A stretch of DNA of 64,000 nucleotides from Branchiostoma floridae (taxonomy: Eukaryota; Chordata; Leptocardii; Amphioxiformes; Branchiostomatidae). This document shows positions 1 to 12,300 of this stretch, in pieces. Numbering within the stretch: position 1 is the stretch's first letter; each line of letters opens with the position of its first letter. The stretch is from positions 23,813,015 through 23,877,014 of the forward strand of contig NC_049986.1 of the NCBI RefSeq assembly GCF_000003815.2, read 5' to 3'. The notes under the pieces are model-generated. The model was given only the letters and a program-made list of their open reading frames with translations, was not told the DNA's origin and made no database searches. The position numbers were made by a program, and so were the translations under genes.

Positions 1-2800
1 CTCATTTTGTTATAAGAAGAGACTCTAATTTTAGATGATATAAAATGTAACCTCTTTACACTTATACTTTAAGCCCATGTTAGGCGAGAATATGCGATAA
101 AGTTCATTGTCATTGTCACTATAACTTAAACAGGATTGACATCTTGAAACGGATGTACATGTAGATGTGAACCCATTCAACAAATTATTATGCAACCCTA
201 ATAGTACGTATACCACACGTACAGCAGCCGTATCCAACGCTTTGTCTTACATCATTCATGGAACAACAACTGTTGTGTGATTAAATTTGGCTTCAGTTGG
301 CTTGTTACCTTAAGGTCAGCTGCTGAAGATAAAGATTGGTGACGATTGCATAGTAACAAGTTATTGAAAAACCACAAAGATCCTACAATGTTAGTAATAC
401 ACTGCCTAGGGATTAATGTGTGGTTGGCAGGCATCTATACAGAGACCAACGACAGGGATTCAAATAAGCCAGGCATAGTATGAAAATTCCAATGGAAGGT
501 CAAGAAAATAGCTTGTACATTTTTAGGCTCAAACATTCTGTTGCTATTATTTTTGCATTGTTTTAATATGGTCTCCAGGAAGACTAGTGAATAATCACTA
601 ATGGAGATCTAAATAAACCAAACCAAACCAAAAACATTCTGAATGGGCAAAATTAATCACTATGTGCCTATTACTAAACTAGAAATTAATTAATCAATAT
701 GAGTTTGGAAACGGTTAGATGGTTCAGACAGCATCCGCTGCTGTCTTTCGTCTGCGACTTGACCAACATCTGAATTCAAAAAAGAAACTGTTAGTTGTTA
801 CCTAGCCTAGTTTATTACCTGAATATTTTACCTTCATCGACGTTTTAGAAAGTAGTCCGTGTTTTGTAGAGACTTAAGTTTAAAACTACAGGTTGTAGGA
901 TGCTAGTCGGACACTAGGTGATACTTTGAAGCTGCATTAAGAAAAATAGACTTTAAATGCACACCCTACAAAGGTAAATTATCAAGAGATCTTAAAGTTC
1001 GGTGAAATTTCAACAGTACCTTACATACTTGGCGATTTTGTTTCTTTATGGGCTTACAATTATGGGACCATAACTGCGACTAAAAGTTTAGCGTACGGCC
1101 TTCCTGTGTACTGTCACTAACCATCAACAAGCCAGAGTGTTTTGTCATTCTGTGTAAGGTATGGACAATTTAGGTTTGAAAAACTGAATGTACCACAGAA
1201 GCTGTTGGAGATGTAAGTTATCGATCAGCTATTTCTTAAACTACCAGAGTTTCAGCCCTATAAAATACTATCAGTACCTAGGTTGGCCGCTGACCTAAAA
1301 AAAAAGGACAAGGCAGAAGTTCCTAACTTCCGGATATATCCAGGTGCGGCACACAGGGCATGTATATGTGCCGGATATATCCGGGCTTGGCAGTTAAATG
1401 GTATAATTATTGGTAATTATTACCACATGTTTCTGAATGGATGTGAGCTTTTTGGTATTGTAACGATAGTGGTCATAACTATTTCTGTATTCATTTGATT
1501 TGTATGATTTGATTGTACAGTAACTGTTTAATTTTGATTTCATATACATGTACATCAAATGAGAAACCAAAGCAATTTTGTTGTAGTGGTAGGCATTAGA
1601 TGTGGAAATGAATATTAAGAGAATTAACGTTACAAAATATGTGTACAAGATCCCACTATGGAGACTTTTTAATGACAAAAAATATGGAATCTATCAAGCA
1701 TATTAAGTTTTAATTACATGTTTATTGCAGTTCTATAGAATGATCTAATAGTATGTTAACAGCATTTTGTTACCACGACAGTTGGTCAACTACAGCTGCA
1801 CCAACCTGTCAATTTATATCTTTGGGCCATGCTGACTCAATTGTTTGGATAGCATCGATCATCCGTGAACCCTAAACTGAGGCTTAAGAGAAAGCACCTT
1901 TTTTTTAAATCTAAGTATATTGTAGGCAGGAAGGTTGAAACGTAGTATGGTATACCCTACAAAGGAATCTTCAATTTTTGTTCTTTCACAACTTCTGTGA
2001 CTTTGGAATCGACTTTGAAATTTCACATCAGTATCCGTTTTCGAATATATTTTTAGTTTGCAATTACTATGGGCATCATAAATTTGCTCATCATCGATTT
2101 TTAATCGATAAAAATTGGCACGCGCTGATGTAATCCATGCAAATAATTAAATCAACATGGCCTCAATTTTTGAAGAAATGTAACTGAAGTGATTAAGTGA
2201 TGAGACAATTGAGGAGAACAAATACAAATGTAAATGTCAATATTATAAGGTATATACTTGAAAAGTGAAAGTTTTAAGGGAGTGCTTGTTTCAATCATAG
2301 TTTAAAGAAAAGGACATTTTTTAACTTTATAAGTATTACATGTTCTTATGAATCCAACCTTTATTCAACACAAAACATATAGACAGGAACTGCAGGACAA
2401 TGTCCAGGCAGGACATATCTAAGTACTTGATTTCATGCAGGAATGGTGATGTGATCCTTTGGGTCCTGTGTGGTTGTTTTTGCATTTAGCCGCCTGGCAT
2501 GTACATGCAATAAAGATCATCATTACAATTGTTCATAATTGCTTGTATGACTACTGTGAAATGAGCTTTGAAAATAAAATACGCAAAATGTACAGATTCA
2601 AGAGTTTGTCTTTAAGTAATTTTGTTCGCTTTCTTGTGGAACAAACTGAAATGTTTGACATATTTTCACAAATGCGCCATGTCACTACATCTTTGTCACA
2701 AGCAAACTACAACCTATGTGTTTGTGTGTGGGTGGGTGGGGGGTGGTGGGGGTGGGATTCCAACGTTTTAAGTGAAAGTCGTTTAAAGTCTAATTACGTA
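1..2800. other. Gene-poor stretch
   Basis: No open frame here resembles a protein I know and none has convincing splice sites. The stretch is AT-rich. It contains a retroposon-like 3' tail (572-626) and a partial copy (about 1270-1400) of the inverted-repeat element that is complete at 43376-43632; both share a GGATATATCC motif. I see nothing else that can be supported. Confidence 0.5.
572..626 (+). repeat. Retroposon 3' tail with stem-loop
   Basis: The sequence reads CTCCAGGAAGA, then a 6-bp stem TAGTGA/TCACTA with a 4-nt loop, then TAATGGAGATC, then a short (AAACC)n tail. Outer TCTCCA and TGGAGA also pair. The same layout recurs at 7449-7532 and 49468-49531 with different stem sequences, so this is the 3' end of a dispersed element. 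The 5' limit is not visible. Confidence 0.6.
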
Positions 2801-2804
2801 AATA

Positions 2805-2935
2805 CAGAAAATTTCGTGGTGGTCTAATGTTCGCGGTTTTTGCGAGGCTGTCTTACCGCGAACTTAAAACCACCGCGAACACTCCACTTTCCCGCTAGCG
2901 CAAAATTAGATCCCCGCGAACATAAATACATTCAT
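2805..2935. repeat. Dispersed palindromic repeat, copy 1
   Basis: The segment starts near TAAATACAGAAA, contains TTCGTGGTGG and its near-complement CCACCGCGAA, and ends near AACATAAATACA. A diverged copy lies at 55905-56055. Shared order and inverted ends suggest a non-autonomous DNA transposon. No target-site duplication was established. Confidence 0.5.
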
Positions 2936-3239
2936 AGTACTTTGTTTCTGAAATGACAAGGAAAACAAAATAGATTATTAACCTTTGGCGCCGTAAACAT
3001 GAAACATTTTAGACAACGCAACGCAGAGAAGCCAGCACTCTACGTTTGCACGCAGTCTGACCACATCAAAACGCACAGCTCACATAAGCAACAAGAACAT
3101 GGGCGATCACATCGCCAGCAAACATTAATAAATAAAAGAGAGCATAAATTTACTTATCAATTGCAATGCATCACTTTGATGAGCAAACAGAAAGGAATCG
3201 CTCAAAGCATGCTAAGGTTTCATTTTTTGTAGAAAGTGT

Positions 3240-3602
3240 TCATTGTCGTGACTAGACTATATCAGCCCTTGTGTGACTTTGGCGAGTTCGAACGTGCCTG
3301 ACCTTTGCGTTCAACGTTTCTTACTCTCCAATTAGAAGTGTGGGGAAAGATTGTAACGTTTTGTGATGGTCGGGCTATTCCCTGACTTTCAGAGAAGGGC
3401 CCAGACGTCGTTGTTGTGACTAGACTATATTAGCCCTTGTGTGAATTTGACGAGTTCGAACGTGTCCAACCTTGTAGCACCCGACCTTTGGTTTCTTTAG
3501 TTCCAACCTTCCTTAGCCTCCAAACAGATGTTTGGGGGGAGATTGTAACGTTTTCTGATAGCCGGACTATACCCTGACTCTCAGAGAAGGGCCCAGACGT
3601 CC
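3240..3602. repeat. Two-copy tandem repeat, about 180 bp
   Basis: The block from GACTAGACTATAT to GGGCCCAGACGT occurs at 3248-3407 and again at 3418-3600 with small changes (TTGTAACGTTTT is shared). Part of it returns in inverted orientation directly after 3600 (ATCGTTACGATCTTTCCCCC). No coding content. Confidence 0.6.
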
Positions 3603-3854
3603 GACATCGTTACGATCTTTCCCCCAACGTCTGCTTGGAGAGTAAACATCACCAAAATCAGCCGAGCCACTCCCCTGTTTGTACTTAGCTCACAGCGTCT
3701 CGATGGGTTAAGCAAACGTCTTGAGTCAACAAATGAAGTCATGGGTGCTAACTTTATGATACGGAACAAGATGAATTGCCTATAATTACACCGGACATGC
3801 TGCTGTATTTGAGAGGACCATATTGTCTACTCTCCAGGCAGAGGTTTGGCTCCG

Positions 3855-3992
3855 GCTGTTTTTTAAACGTTTTTTTTTAAGTCATTTTTAACGGGCTTTC
3901 TATTTTGTATTGTATCTTGTATTGTCAAAACCTAACAAGATACAACACAAAATAGCCCGATAAAAACGACTTCAAAAAACGTTAACTTTGCT
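3855..3992. repeat. Fold-back hairpin
   Basis: The left arm (AACGTTT..., AAGTCATTTTTA, CGGGCTTTCTATTTTGT, TATCTTGT) is answered by a right arm (ACAAGATACAA, ACAAAATAGCCCG, AAAAACGACTT, AAACGTT) around a spacer of about 15 bp. It is probably the core of a fold-back miniature transposon. Confidence 0.6.
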
Positions 3993-4925
3993 TGAAGAGT
4001 ACATATATGGTCTGTGTGGGGAAGAGACAGAGATACAGGTATGTGTGTCACACGTGCACGTGTGTGCGAGTGCGCGCGAGATAATGAGATCAAGGTCCAG
4101 GGAGGGTGGTGATCGAGGTCATGTTCGCACAAAGACACAGTTAGTCCATGCACTTAGCTTGTAAAGATTGCGTCGTAAAGATTTTATACGCAATTCTGTA
4201 CACAGAGTAAAGCGTCTGAACTGAAGTGAACTACCTACAAGCTTTCTGTCAGTCCCCTGGTCCTTTTTTAAGCTGAAATGACCTGCTCGGTTCATGCTAT
4301 AACTTGTACTTGATCTAGCAATGTTCTCAAAGCAGTGATGCTCCTTTTCAGTAAAAGGAGGTTAAAAAGATGGACTTCAGCTGCAGTCCTAATTTAACAC
4401 GGAAAATGCCAAACTTGCAGAAATATACCATGGGACGTGGGTGCCACTTAGTACAAAGGCGAAGGAGTGGGTTGTTTACGGCAATGTAAATACCTTTTAT
4501 AGGCAGGTGTACACATGTACATCCATGCAGCGGGGTCAACCCACGCATACACATACACAGGGCACACGTTACTCATTATTAGAGTACAGCACGTTGTATG
4601 GCGACCAGCATTTCAACCGTCTGCTGCTTTTCTGTATGGGTGCCGTCACATGTGTGCATGTATAGTCTAATGAGGCACGTGTAGAATTCTTAGGCTCCAC
4701 ATGTCGTCGGAAAAATAGTTGAAATTGGAGGAGCTAGCTGACCGAGGAGTATAATTTGCCAAAAAGCTCCATTTACTTAATATAAGCGACTGGATATGAT
4801 TTTGGAAACGGTCAGGCAATCCGGCAATGTAAATAACCTTTATAGACAAGTGTTCACACCCATGCAGCGGGGTCAACCCACGCACACACAGCCCACACGT
4901 TACACGTATCCTGTACGACATATCT

Positions 4926-5237
4926 TAAGGTAGGGTCACACGTGCGTATATATTTAAGTCCGTATGAGGCGCGCATGGGAGTATTTACCTCCACCAGGCC
5001 CCACAGGTCGTTGGAAAAATGATAGAAATTGGACAAACGTAAACAGGTAACATGTCAGAAGAGTTAGCTGGGTCGCTAACCATACTTCTCGATCAGCTAA
5101 CTCATCTGACATGTTATGTATCTATGTTTGTCCAATTTGTACTATTTTTCCCGCGACCTGTGGAGCCTGGTAGAGACTAAGAGCGTTATACGTACCTCAA
5201 GCGGACTTGAATAGCGCGCATGTGTGAACCCACCTTA
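4926..5237. mobile_element. TTAA-flanked fold-back MITE
   Basis: The ends are inverted repeats of roughly 36 bp: TTAAGGTAGGGTCACACGTG at the left and the complement of TTAAGGTGGGTTCACACATG at the right. TTAA stands at both edges, as expected for elements that target TTAA (piggyBac or Kolobok type). The interior is also palindromic, with TTGGACAAA...TTTGTCCAA and AGTTAGCTG...CAGCTAACT, so nearly the whole 312 bp can fold on itself. No transposase frame is present. Diverged relatives lie at about 4600-4925, 5690-6030, 6908-7175 and 7700-7932. Confidence 0.7.
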
Positions 5238-6364
5238 AATAACTTTTATAGGTGTTCACACGCATTTAGCGGGGTCAACCCACGCACACACAGCCCACAC
5301 GTCACACGTATCCTGTACGGCATATCTAAGACCCCGTTCACACTAAAAAAAATGAAGCGGCTTCAACGTGCAAGCCGCTTCAAAACAATTACGTTCACAC
5401 TTATTTCAGACAATCCGATTAACCGCACACAATTCCGTACCTGGACTTCAGGTACTTTTTTACAACATTGTTTGTAGGTTTTCTCAAACCCACTCTTAAT
5501 AGTCTTACATCATGATCCAGAGAGAAAGCTGTTCAAAGATATGCTTGTTTTTTGTGATTTTTTATAGCTTGCTGTGTTTCCTCTCTCTTCGCGTGATAAA
5601 AAAAAGCTTTGTTTGCTTCCCATTCCACTTGCCTTGACCCTACAGGTTTTTTTTTTCTTTCCAGACATCATATAAGACCAGCACGTTGTATGGTGACCAG
5701 TATTTTAACTCACTTTAACCGCCTACAGCTGTGCTGTATGGGTGTCGTCACACGTGCGTAATATATTCAAATCTAATGAGGTTTGTATAGAATTCTAAGC
5801 TTCTACCAGGCTTCACAGCTCGCTGGAAAAATAGTACAAATCGGAGAAGTTAGCTGGCCGAGGACTTTATGCTTTGCCAAAAGGCAATTACTCAGGCAAT
5901 TGAACTGTATGTTTTTGGAAACGGTCAGACAACATCCGTCGTTTTTCGTCAGTAACACTGGTTCAGGAGTATGATTAAACTGGCCAAGGAGCATGATTTG
6001 TTTGCGAACATGTTCGCACGTGTGACCGCAGCCTATAGGACGTTGGCCCTAGCGTGACTTGCATACAACTGGTTGAACTAGTTTCAAACTGAGCTCTGGA
6101 GTCGTTAGTATGCTCAGCGCTCTCCGCATGTGTGAGCCGGACTCGTCCAACCGGCTACTCCGTACAGCTTACAGACTGTAGTAGTATAGTCCACTGTGTG
6201 TGTGTGTGTGAATCAAAGTTGCCTTCTTTGAATTCAAGAGCAGGCGTCTGTTTGCCGACTGGCGGAGCGACGTGGTCTGACTTGGAGCGTTTCTGTTCAC
6301 AGCAGACTTGCTGACGGTGCATTGTCCATAACGCGTGGCTGCAGAACCGCAAAAGGTACATATA

Positions 6365-6905
6365 CTAGGGGAGGGCGAATGGCAACGTAACAGTTCTAGT
6401 ACAGTAGTGTCACTACTACAGTGTATGATGCTTATAGTCATACCAGGCTTGTCATAGTCGGCGGTACCCTCGGAACGTTGTACGTGACACAGGTAGCTAC
6501 AGAACTAGGTACGGTCAATATTTTAGGGGGAGGGCGTTGGTGACGCAACAGTACAGTAGTCTTACTACAGTAAGATATGTTAATGACCACACGGTCACCA
6601 GACTTGTCATAAGTCATGATATTAAAGAAAATTGTAAGGGACACGCGCGTTTACAAAACCACGAGAGGTACTAGGGGAGGGACATCGTACGTGATACGAA
6701 TTTTGTGGCCATCAAGCAACGAAAGGTAAATATGTATTTTAGGGGGGAGGGCGAGTGGTGATGCAATAGCACATAAATCTTACTACTAGACATGTGAATA
6801 GCCACACCAGACTTGTCATAGCCTGCTAACGACGGCCTCGGAACACGTGGTTACAAACCACGAGGGGTAAATATTTTAGGGGAGGGGCAGGTAGCGCAAC
6901 TTAAC
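6365..6905. repeat. Diverged tandem repeat, about 160 bp
   Basis: A unit with GGGGAGGGC, an ACAGTAGT..ACTAC block, CAGACTTGTCATA, a CCTCGGAA block and an A/GGTA-ATATTTTAGGGG block recurs about four times (starting near 6365, 6525, 6740 and 6870). Units are imperfect. No gene is seen. Confidence 0.55.
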
Positions 6906-6907
6906 TC

Positions 6908-7175
6908 TTAAGGTGGGGTCACACATGCGTATATATTCAAGTCCGTTTGAGGTGCGTATGACGCTCTTAGTCTCGACCAGGCTCCACAGGTCGCGGGAAA
7001 AATTGTACAAATTGGACAAATATAAATACATAACATGTCAGATGAGTTAGCTGACCGAAAAGTATGGTTAACGACCCAGCTAACTCGTCCGACATGTTAC
7101 CTGTTTACGTTTGTCCAATTTCTATTATTTTTACAACGACCTGTGCAGCCTGGTGGAGGCAAATACTTACTTCAG
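6908..7175. mobile_element. Truncated TTAA-type fold-back element
   Basis: It starts with TTAAGGTGGGGTCACACATG, matching the left end of the 4926-5237 element. It contains the same inner palindrome around TTGGACAAA and TTTGTCCAA, but the outer right inverted repeat is missing. Confidence 0.55.
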
Positions 7176-7448
7176 GGTGTTTGGCACAGAACATGGGTAC
7201 TTACTACCATCTGCATTTTCAGTTTATTCAAGTCAATCATGTTTTGTTAATCATTATTTCTATTTATCTACTGCATACAAATCCCAGACGATAATTCTGA
7301 CGTTTTAATTTGACCTCTGATCTCTCACGTTCACTTTAAGGCACCTCACTTAATTCTGTTACTTTTCTGGTTACCAAGTTGTATAAGTTTTGTTGATTAT
7401 GTTCATTTTTACTGTATATACATATATATATATATATATAAGTTTCGG

Positions 7449-7532
7449 ACTCCAGGAAGAATAGCGGTACCACCTCGGTGGTATTGCTAATGGAGATCCT
7501 AATAAAACAAACAAACAAACAAACAAACAAAC
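7449..7532 (+). repeat. Retroposon 3' tail with stem-loop
   Basis: ACTCCAGGAAGAA is followed by a 13-bp arm TAGCGGTACCACC and its near-complement GGTGGTATTGCTA (two mismatched positions), then TAATGGAGATC and an (AAAC)n tail. It is the same family as 572-626 but with a longer stem. Confidence 0.6.
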
Positions 7533-7545
7533 AGAAGACAGCGGT

Positions 7546-7700
7546 CCTGGGGTTCAAGCCCTATCATGCTGACGACCTTGTGCTCTTTCTGGAAACTTAA
7601 GTCACTTTCAACAACTTCCCTTTCTCTCTCCACCTAGGTGTAAAAATGGGTACCTGACTTGGTTAAAGGCAGTGGAAGGAGAGGGATGGGCTCCATCCAA
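7546..7700 (+). repeat. tRNA-related SINE-like fragment
   Basis: A box-B-like GGGTTCAAGCCC is followed by GACCTTGTGCTCTTTCTGGAAA, a CTC-CACCTAGGTGTAAA block and GGATGGGCTCCATCC. The same order of blocks occurs at 49170-49530 and 59930-60245, and on the minus strand at 21630-21830, 28120-28290, 33605-33705 and 34040-34245. Members are diverged and truncated. Confidence 0.5.
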
Positions 7701-7932
7701 CCTTCACAGATCGTTGTAAAAATAATAGAAATTTGGACAAACGTAAACAGGTAACATGTCAGACGAGTTAGCTGGGTCGCTAACCATACTTCTCGGTCAG
7801 CTAACTCATCTGGCAGGCTATATTTGTCCAATTTGTACTGTTTCCCCGCGGCCTGTGGAGCCTGGTAGAGACTAAGAGCTTCATACGCATCTCAAACGGA
7901 CTTGAATATATACGCATGTGTGACCCCACCTT
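7700..7932. mobile_element. Truncated TTAA-type fold-back element, opposite end
   Basis: The right end is GTGTGACCCCACCTT, the complement of the family terminus. The inner palindrome (TTGGACAAACGTAAACAGGT... to TTTGTCCAA) is present and the left outer repeat is lost. It ends about 50 bp before the first coding exon of the elongase. Confidence 0.5.
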
Positions 7933-7981
7933 TGCATATGTTTAGGTGTCATGGTAGAACCATTTTTTGTCTCCAGCCTAG

Positions 7982-9295
7982 ATGTCTTCTCCGATCGCCG
8001 TTGAGAAGATGGCGGTTCCCGAGGCCGAGGATCTCCGGAGTCTCGTGGAACCGTTTGGGTTCGAGGAGCGGTTCGACTCGGCGGGGTTCCACCGGTGAGT
8101 TTTTTTTATGTTACCTTCACAGAAAGGAACATATTGTTTTTGCTTTGCTTCTTCTTCTTTTCCGCACAAATATGGTCAACGACCTGGACCAGACGGCTGT
8201 CACCATGGTAACCGGTAAAGTAGTAGGCACCATGTGGTGTTCGGTTACATAATGTAGCAAATGTCAGATCTAGAGGGGCTCGGGTCACTACATTTAGAAA
8301 TGTGTTCAAATAAGAATGAACAAAACAGTTGCCAGTGTTAGACTACAACATGTGAAGGTAACATTCTGTATTTGCTTGCAAATATTACCTTTCTAGTTTC
8401 CAATTGATTTTATTCAATCAGCGATAATCAAGTGTACAAAGTGTCGGACATGTATAACATTAACATAATATCATCGTTAATACACATTTTTGCTATGATC
8501 TATGTATTGACTGGAATTACCGAATCACATAGTGCATTGAATAACTGTAGAATATTGTGTCTATGAAGTAAAAAAGGATTATCTTTATATCTAGACCATG
8601 ACAGGAATATTGCATACTTTGCTAGGGTTATGTACAGATTAGAATCATCACAAAGTAAAATTAATTCTGTGGTTATATCCATATCTGAGACAAAGATTCG
8701 TTCCTTAATTCTTTCCCAGTACCCTTGTAGCCGGTTACACTCAATGAACATGTGGGTGTAGTTTTCCTCTGTGTTACATATTTTGCATGTGGGGCTGTAA
8801 ATATTCCCGGTAGAGTCTATTATTTTCCATCTATGAAGTAAAAGTTTATATGGCAGAATCTTATCAGAAGGATTTTGAAAATAAATTCTCTAAGCTTATT
8901 GTCCTTAATATCAAACGTCTGTGCTTTCCACAGATGGTTCCGGGCGCGGTGGTGGTGGAGCGCCGTGTTCTCCGCAGCGTATGTCCTGCTGGTGTTCGGC
9001 GGGAGAAGCCTCATGAGGCACCGAGAACCGTTCCGGTTACGCCTCCCCCTGGTGCTGTGGAACACCGGACTGGCTGTGTTCAGGTAAGGGCCAGGGTACA
9101 TTGCCTATTAGTAACTTAGTTCTGGGTGCCGTGAGTCCTGCTGGTGTTCGGCGGGAGAAGCCTCATGAGGCACCGAGAACCCTTCCGGTTACGCCTCCCC
9201 ATGGTGCTGTGGAACACCGGGCTGGCTGTGTTCAGGTAAGGGCCAGGGTACATTCACTAACCTCCATGAACCATGGGAGTAATGTTTTCATCAGC

Positions 9296-9369
<74 letters not shown>

Positions 9370-12300
9370 GTTTGTGTATGTATGCGGACGTGGCCTCCCC
9401 CCCAAAAAAACGTACGGACAAATATACCATACCATACCATACACTCTTAGTCTCTGTTTATGGCAATTATAAACTGTGATCAATGATTGATTGATTTTCA
9501 GCATCCTCGGCGCGCTGCGCACGAACGTGACCCTGGCCCACATCATCCTACAGAAAGGTTTTCTGATTGATTGATTGATTAATTAATTAATTAATTGATC
9601 GATTCATTCATTCATTGATTCATTGATTCATTGATTCATTGATTAATTTTCAGCATCCTCGGCGCGCTGCGCACGAACGTGACCTTAGCGCACATCATCC
9701 TACAGAAGGGTTTCCTGTTCTCAGTCTGCAAACCGCTGCTCCTGACCGGACCTGTAACCGGCTTCTGGGCGGCCGCCTACTCCATCAGTAAGGTACGGAC
9801 ACGTACTCCATCAGTAAGGTACGGACACATACTCCATCAGTAAGGTACGGACACGCACTCCATCAGTAAGGTACGGACACGTACTCCATCAGTAAGGTAC
9901 GGACACGTACTCCATCAGTAAGGTACGGACACGTACTCCATCAGTAAGGTACGGACACGTACACCATCAGTAAGGTACGGACGCGTACTCCATCAGTAAG
10001 GTACGGAAACGTACTCCATCAGTAAGGTACGGACACGTACTCCATCAGTAAGGTACGGACACGTACTCCATCAGTAAGGTACGGACACGTACTTCATCAG
10101 TAAGGTACGGACACGTACACCATCAGTAAGGTACGGACACGTACTCCATCAGTAAGGTACGGACACGTACTCCATCAGTAAGGTACGGACATGTACTCCA
10201 TCAGTAAGGTACGGACACGTACACCATCAGTAAGGTACGGACACGTACACCATCAGTAAGGTACGGACACGTACTCCATCAGTAAGGTACGGACACGTAC
10301 ACCATCAGTAAGGTACGGACACGTACTCCATCAGTAAGGTACGGACACGTTCTCTACCAGTAAGGTATGGACACGTACACCATCAGTAAGGTACGGACAC
10401 GTTCTCCATCAGTAAGGTACGGACACGTACTCCATCAGTAAGGTACGGACACGTACTCCATCAGTAAGGTACGGACACGTACTCCGTCAGTAGGGTACGG
10501 ACACGNNNNNNNNNNNNNNNNNNNNNNNNNNNNNNNNNNNNNNNNNNNNNNNNNNNNNNNNNNNNNNNNNNNNNNNNNNNNNNNNNNNNNNNNNNNNNNN
10601 NNNNNNNNNNNNNNNNNNNNNNNNNNNNNNNNNNNNNNNNNNNNNNNNNNNNNNNNNNNNNNNNNNNNNNNNNNNNNNNNNNNNNNNNNNNNNNNNNNNN
10701 NNNNNNNNNNNNNNNNNNNNNNNNNNNNNNNNNNNNNNNNNNNNNNNNNNNNNNNNNNNNNNNNNNNNNNNNNNNNNNNNNNNNNNNNNNNNNNNNNNNN
10801 NNNNNNNNNNNNNNNNNNNNNNNNNNNNNNNNNNNNNNNNNNNNNNNNNNNNNNNNNNNNNNNNNNNNNNNNNNNNNNNNNNNNNNNNNNNNNNNNNNNN
10901 NNNNNNNNNNNNNNNNNNNNNNNNNNNNNNNNNNNNNNNNNNNNNNNNNNNNNNNNNNNNNNNNNNNNNNNNNNNNNNNNNNNNNNNNNNNNNNNNNNNN
11001 NNNNNNNNNNNNNNNNNNNNNNNNNNNNNNNNNNNNNNNNNNNNNNNNNNNNNNNNNNNNNNNNNNNNNNNNNNNNNNNNNNNNNNNNNNNNNNNNNNNN
11101 NNNNNNNNNNNNNNNNNNNNNNNNNNNNNNNNNNNNNNNNNNNNNNNNNNNNNNNNNNNNNNNNNNNNNNNNNNNNNNNNNNNNNNNNNNNNNNNNNNNN
11201 NNNNNNNNNNNNNGTCTCTGAGCTGGCTGGGCCTGTAGGGTAAGTACTGACATAATGGTTGTTCTTGTGTCTCTGTGTGTGTGTGTGTGTGTATGTGTGT
11301 GTCTGTCTGTGTCTGTATGTCCGTCTGTATGTTCAAGTGGTACGCGTACTCTGAACTGGCCGGGCCTGTGGGGTGAGTACTGATATATATATTATGATTG
11401 TTCTTGTGTATGTGTGTGTGTCTGTGTGTGTGTGTGTTGTTCTGTGTGTGTCTGTGTGTTTCTGTGTATGTGTCCGTCTGTATGTTCAACTGGTACGCAT
11501 ACTCTGAGCTAGCCGGGCTCGCGGGGTGAGTCAAGATCGTATTACCTCTGGCTTTAGGAAATATGGAGGTATTGTTTTAGAATTTCTGTTGTGTGCTTGT
11601 GTGCTTATGTGCCTGTGTCTGTCTGTGTTTTCCACCGGTACGCGTACTCAAAACTGGCCGGGCCTGTAGAGTAATTATATTGTTTTTGCTACCTCTGGGT
11701 AGAATTGAGGTATTGTTTTGTGTGTCGACGCCTGTCTGTGCGTTTGTCTGACTGCATGTGTGTTCTTATTACCTTCATGATTTTTGGTGTCAAGGCAAAG
11801 TCAAAGGATCTAGAATAACAGGATTCCAACAGGGGAATTCTGGGGTTTGGGCCAAACACACTGCGGTTTAATACACTACACGAGCCCACCTCTGCAGCCT
11901 ACGGGTAGTTAAATCCTTAGCTATGGCGTCTTTGATGAAACCTACCCTTGTTGCTTTGTGAATGGTTGATGATAGTGTAAGGAATTGTACAATGCTAAAC
12001 TTTCTTCGAACAAATGTACACACGGATCAAATTTTCAACGACCACTGTCACCTTCTTCGGGATAAATACTGATGACCAATCAGCTCAGAACGTAAACTTG
12101 CGAGAGGTACAGACACGTAATCTTATTAACACGTGATCTTGCCGGTAAATGACGTCAGCAATGGATCAAATGTGCTAGGAAGTCTCTGTGCAGTGATGGC
12201 TGGAGTGCCCCGATATATTTGGCCTCCTGTATACCTCTTACAAAGCAGTGCTGTTGTCATAGTTTTTAACTATATCAATCTTGTCTGCAGGTATTTTGTG

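Noticed and set aside
9767-10505. CRISPR-like array
   Set aside because: The units are contiguous with no spacers, the genome is eukaryotic, and the unit derives from an exon end.
10435-11534. Long frames spanning N runs (also 13631-14386, 14927-15974, 25582-25936, 62218-63273)
   Set aside because: The open length comes from unknown bases, not from sequence.
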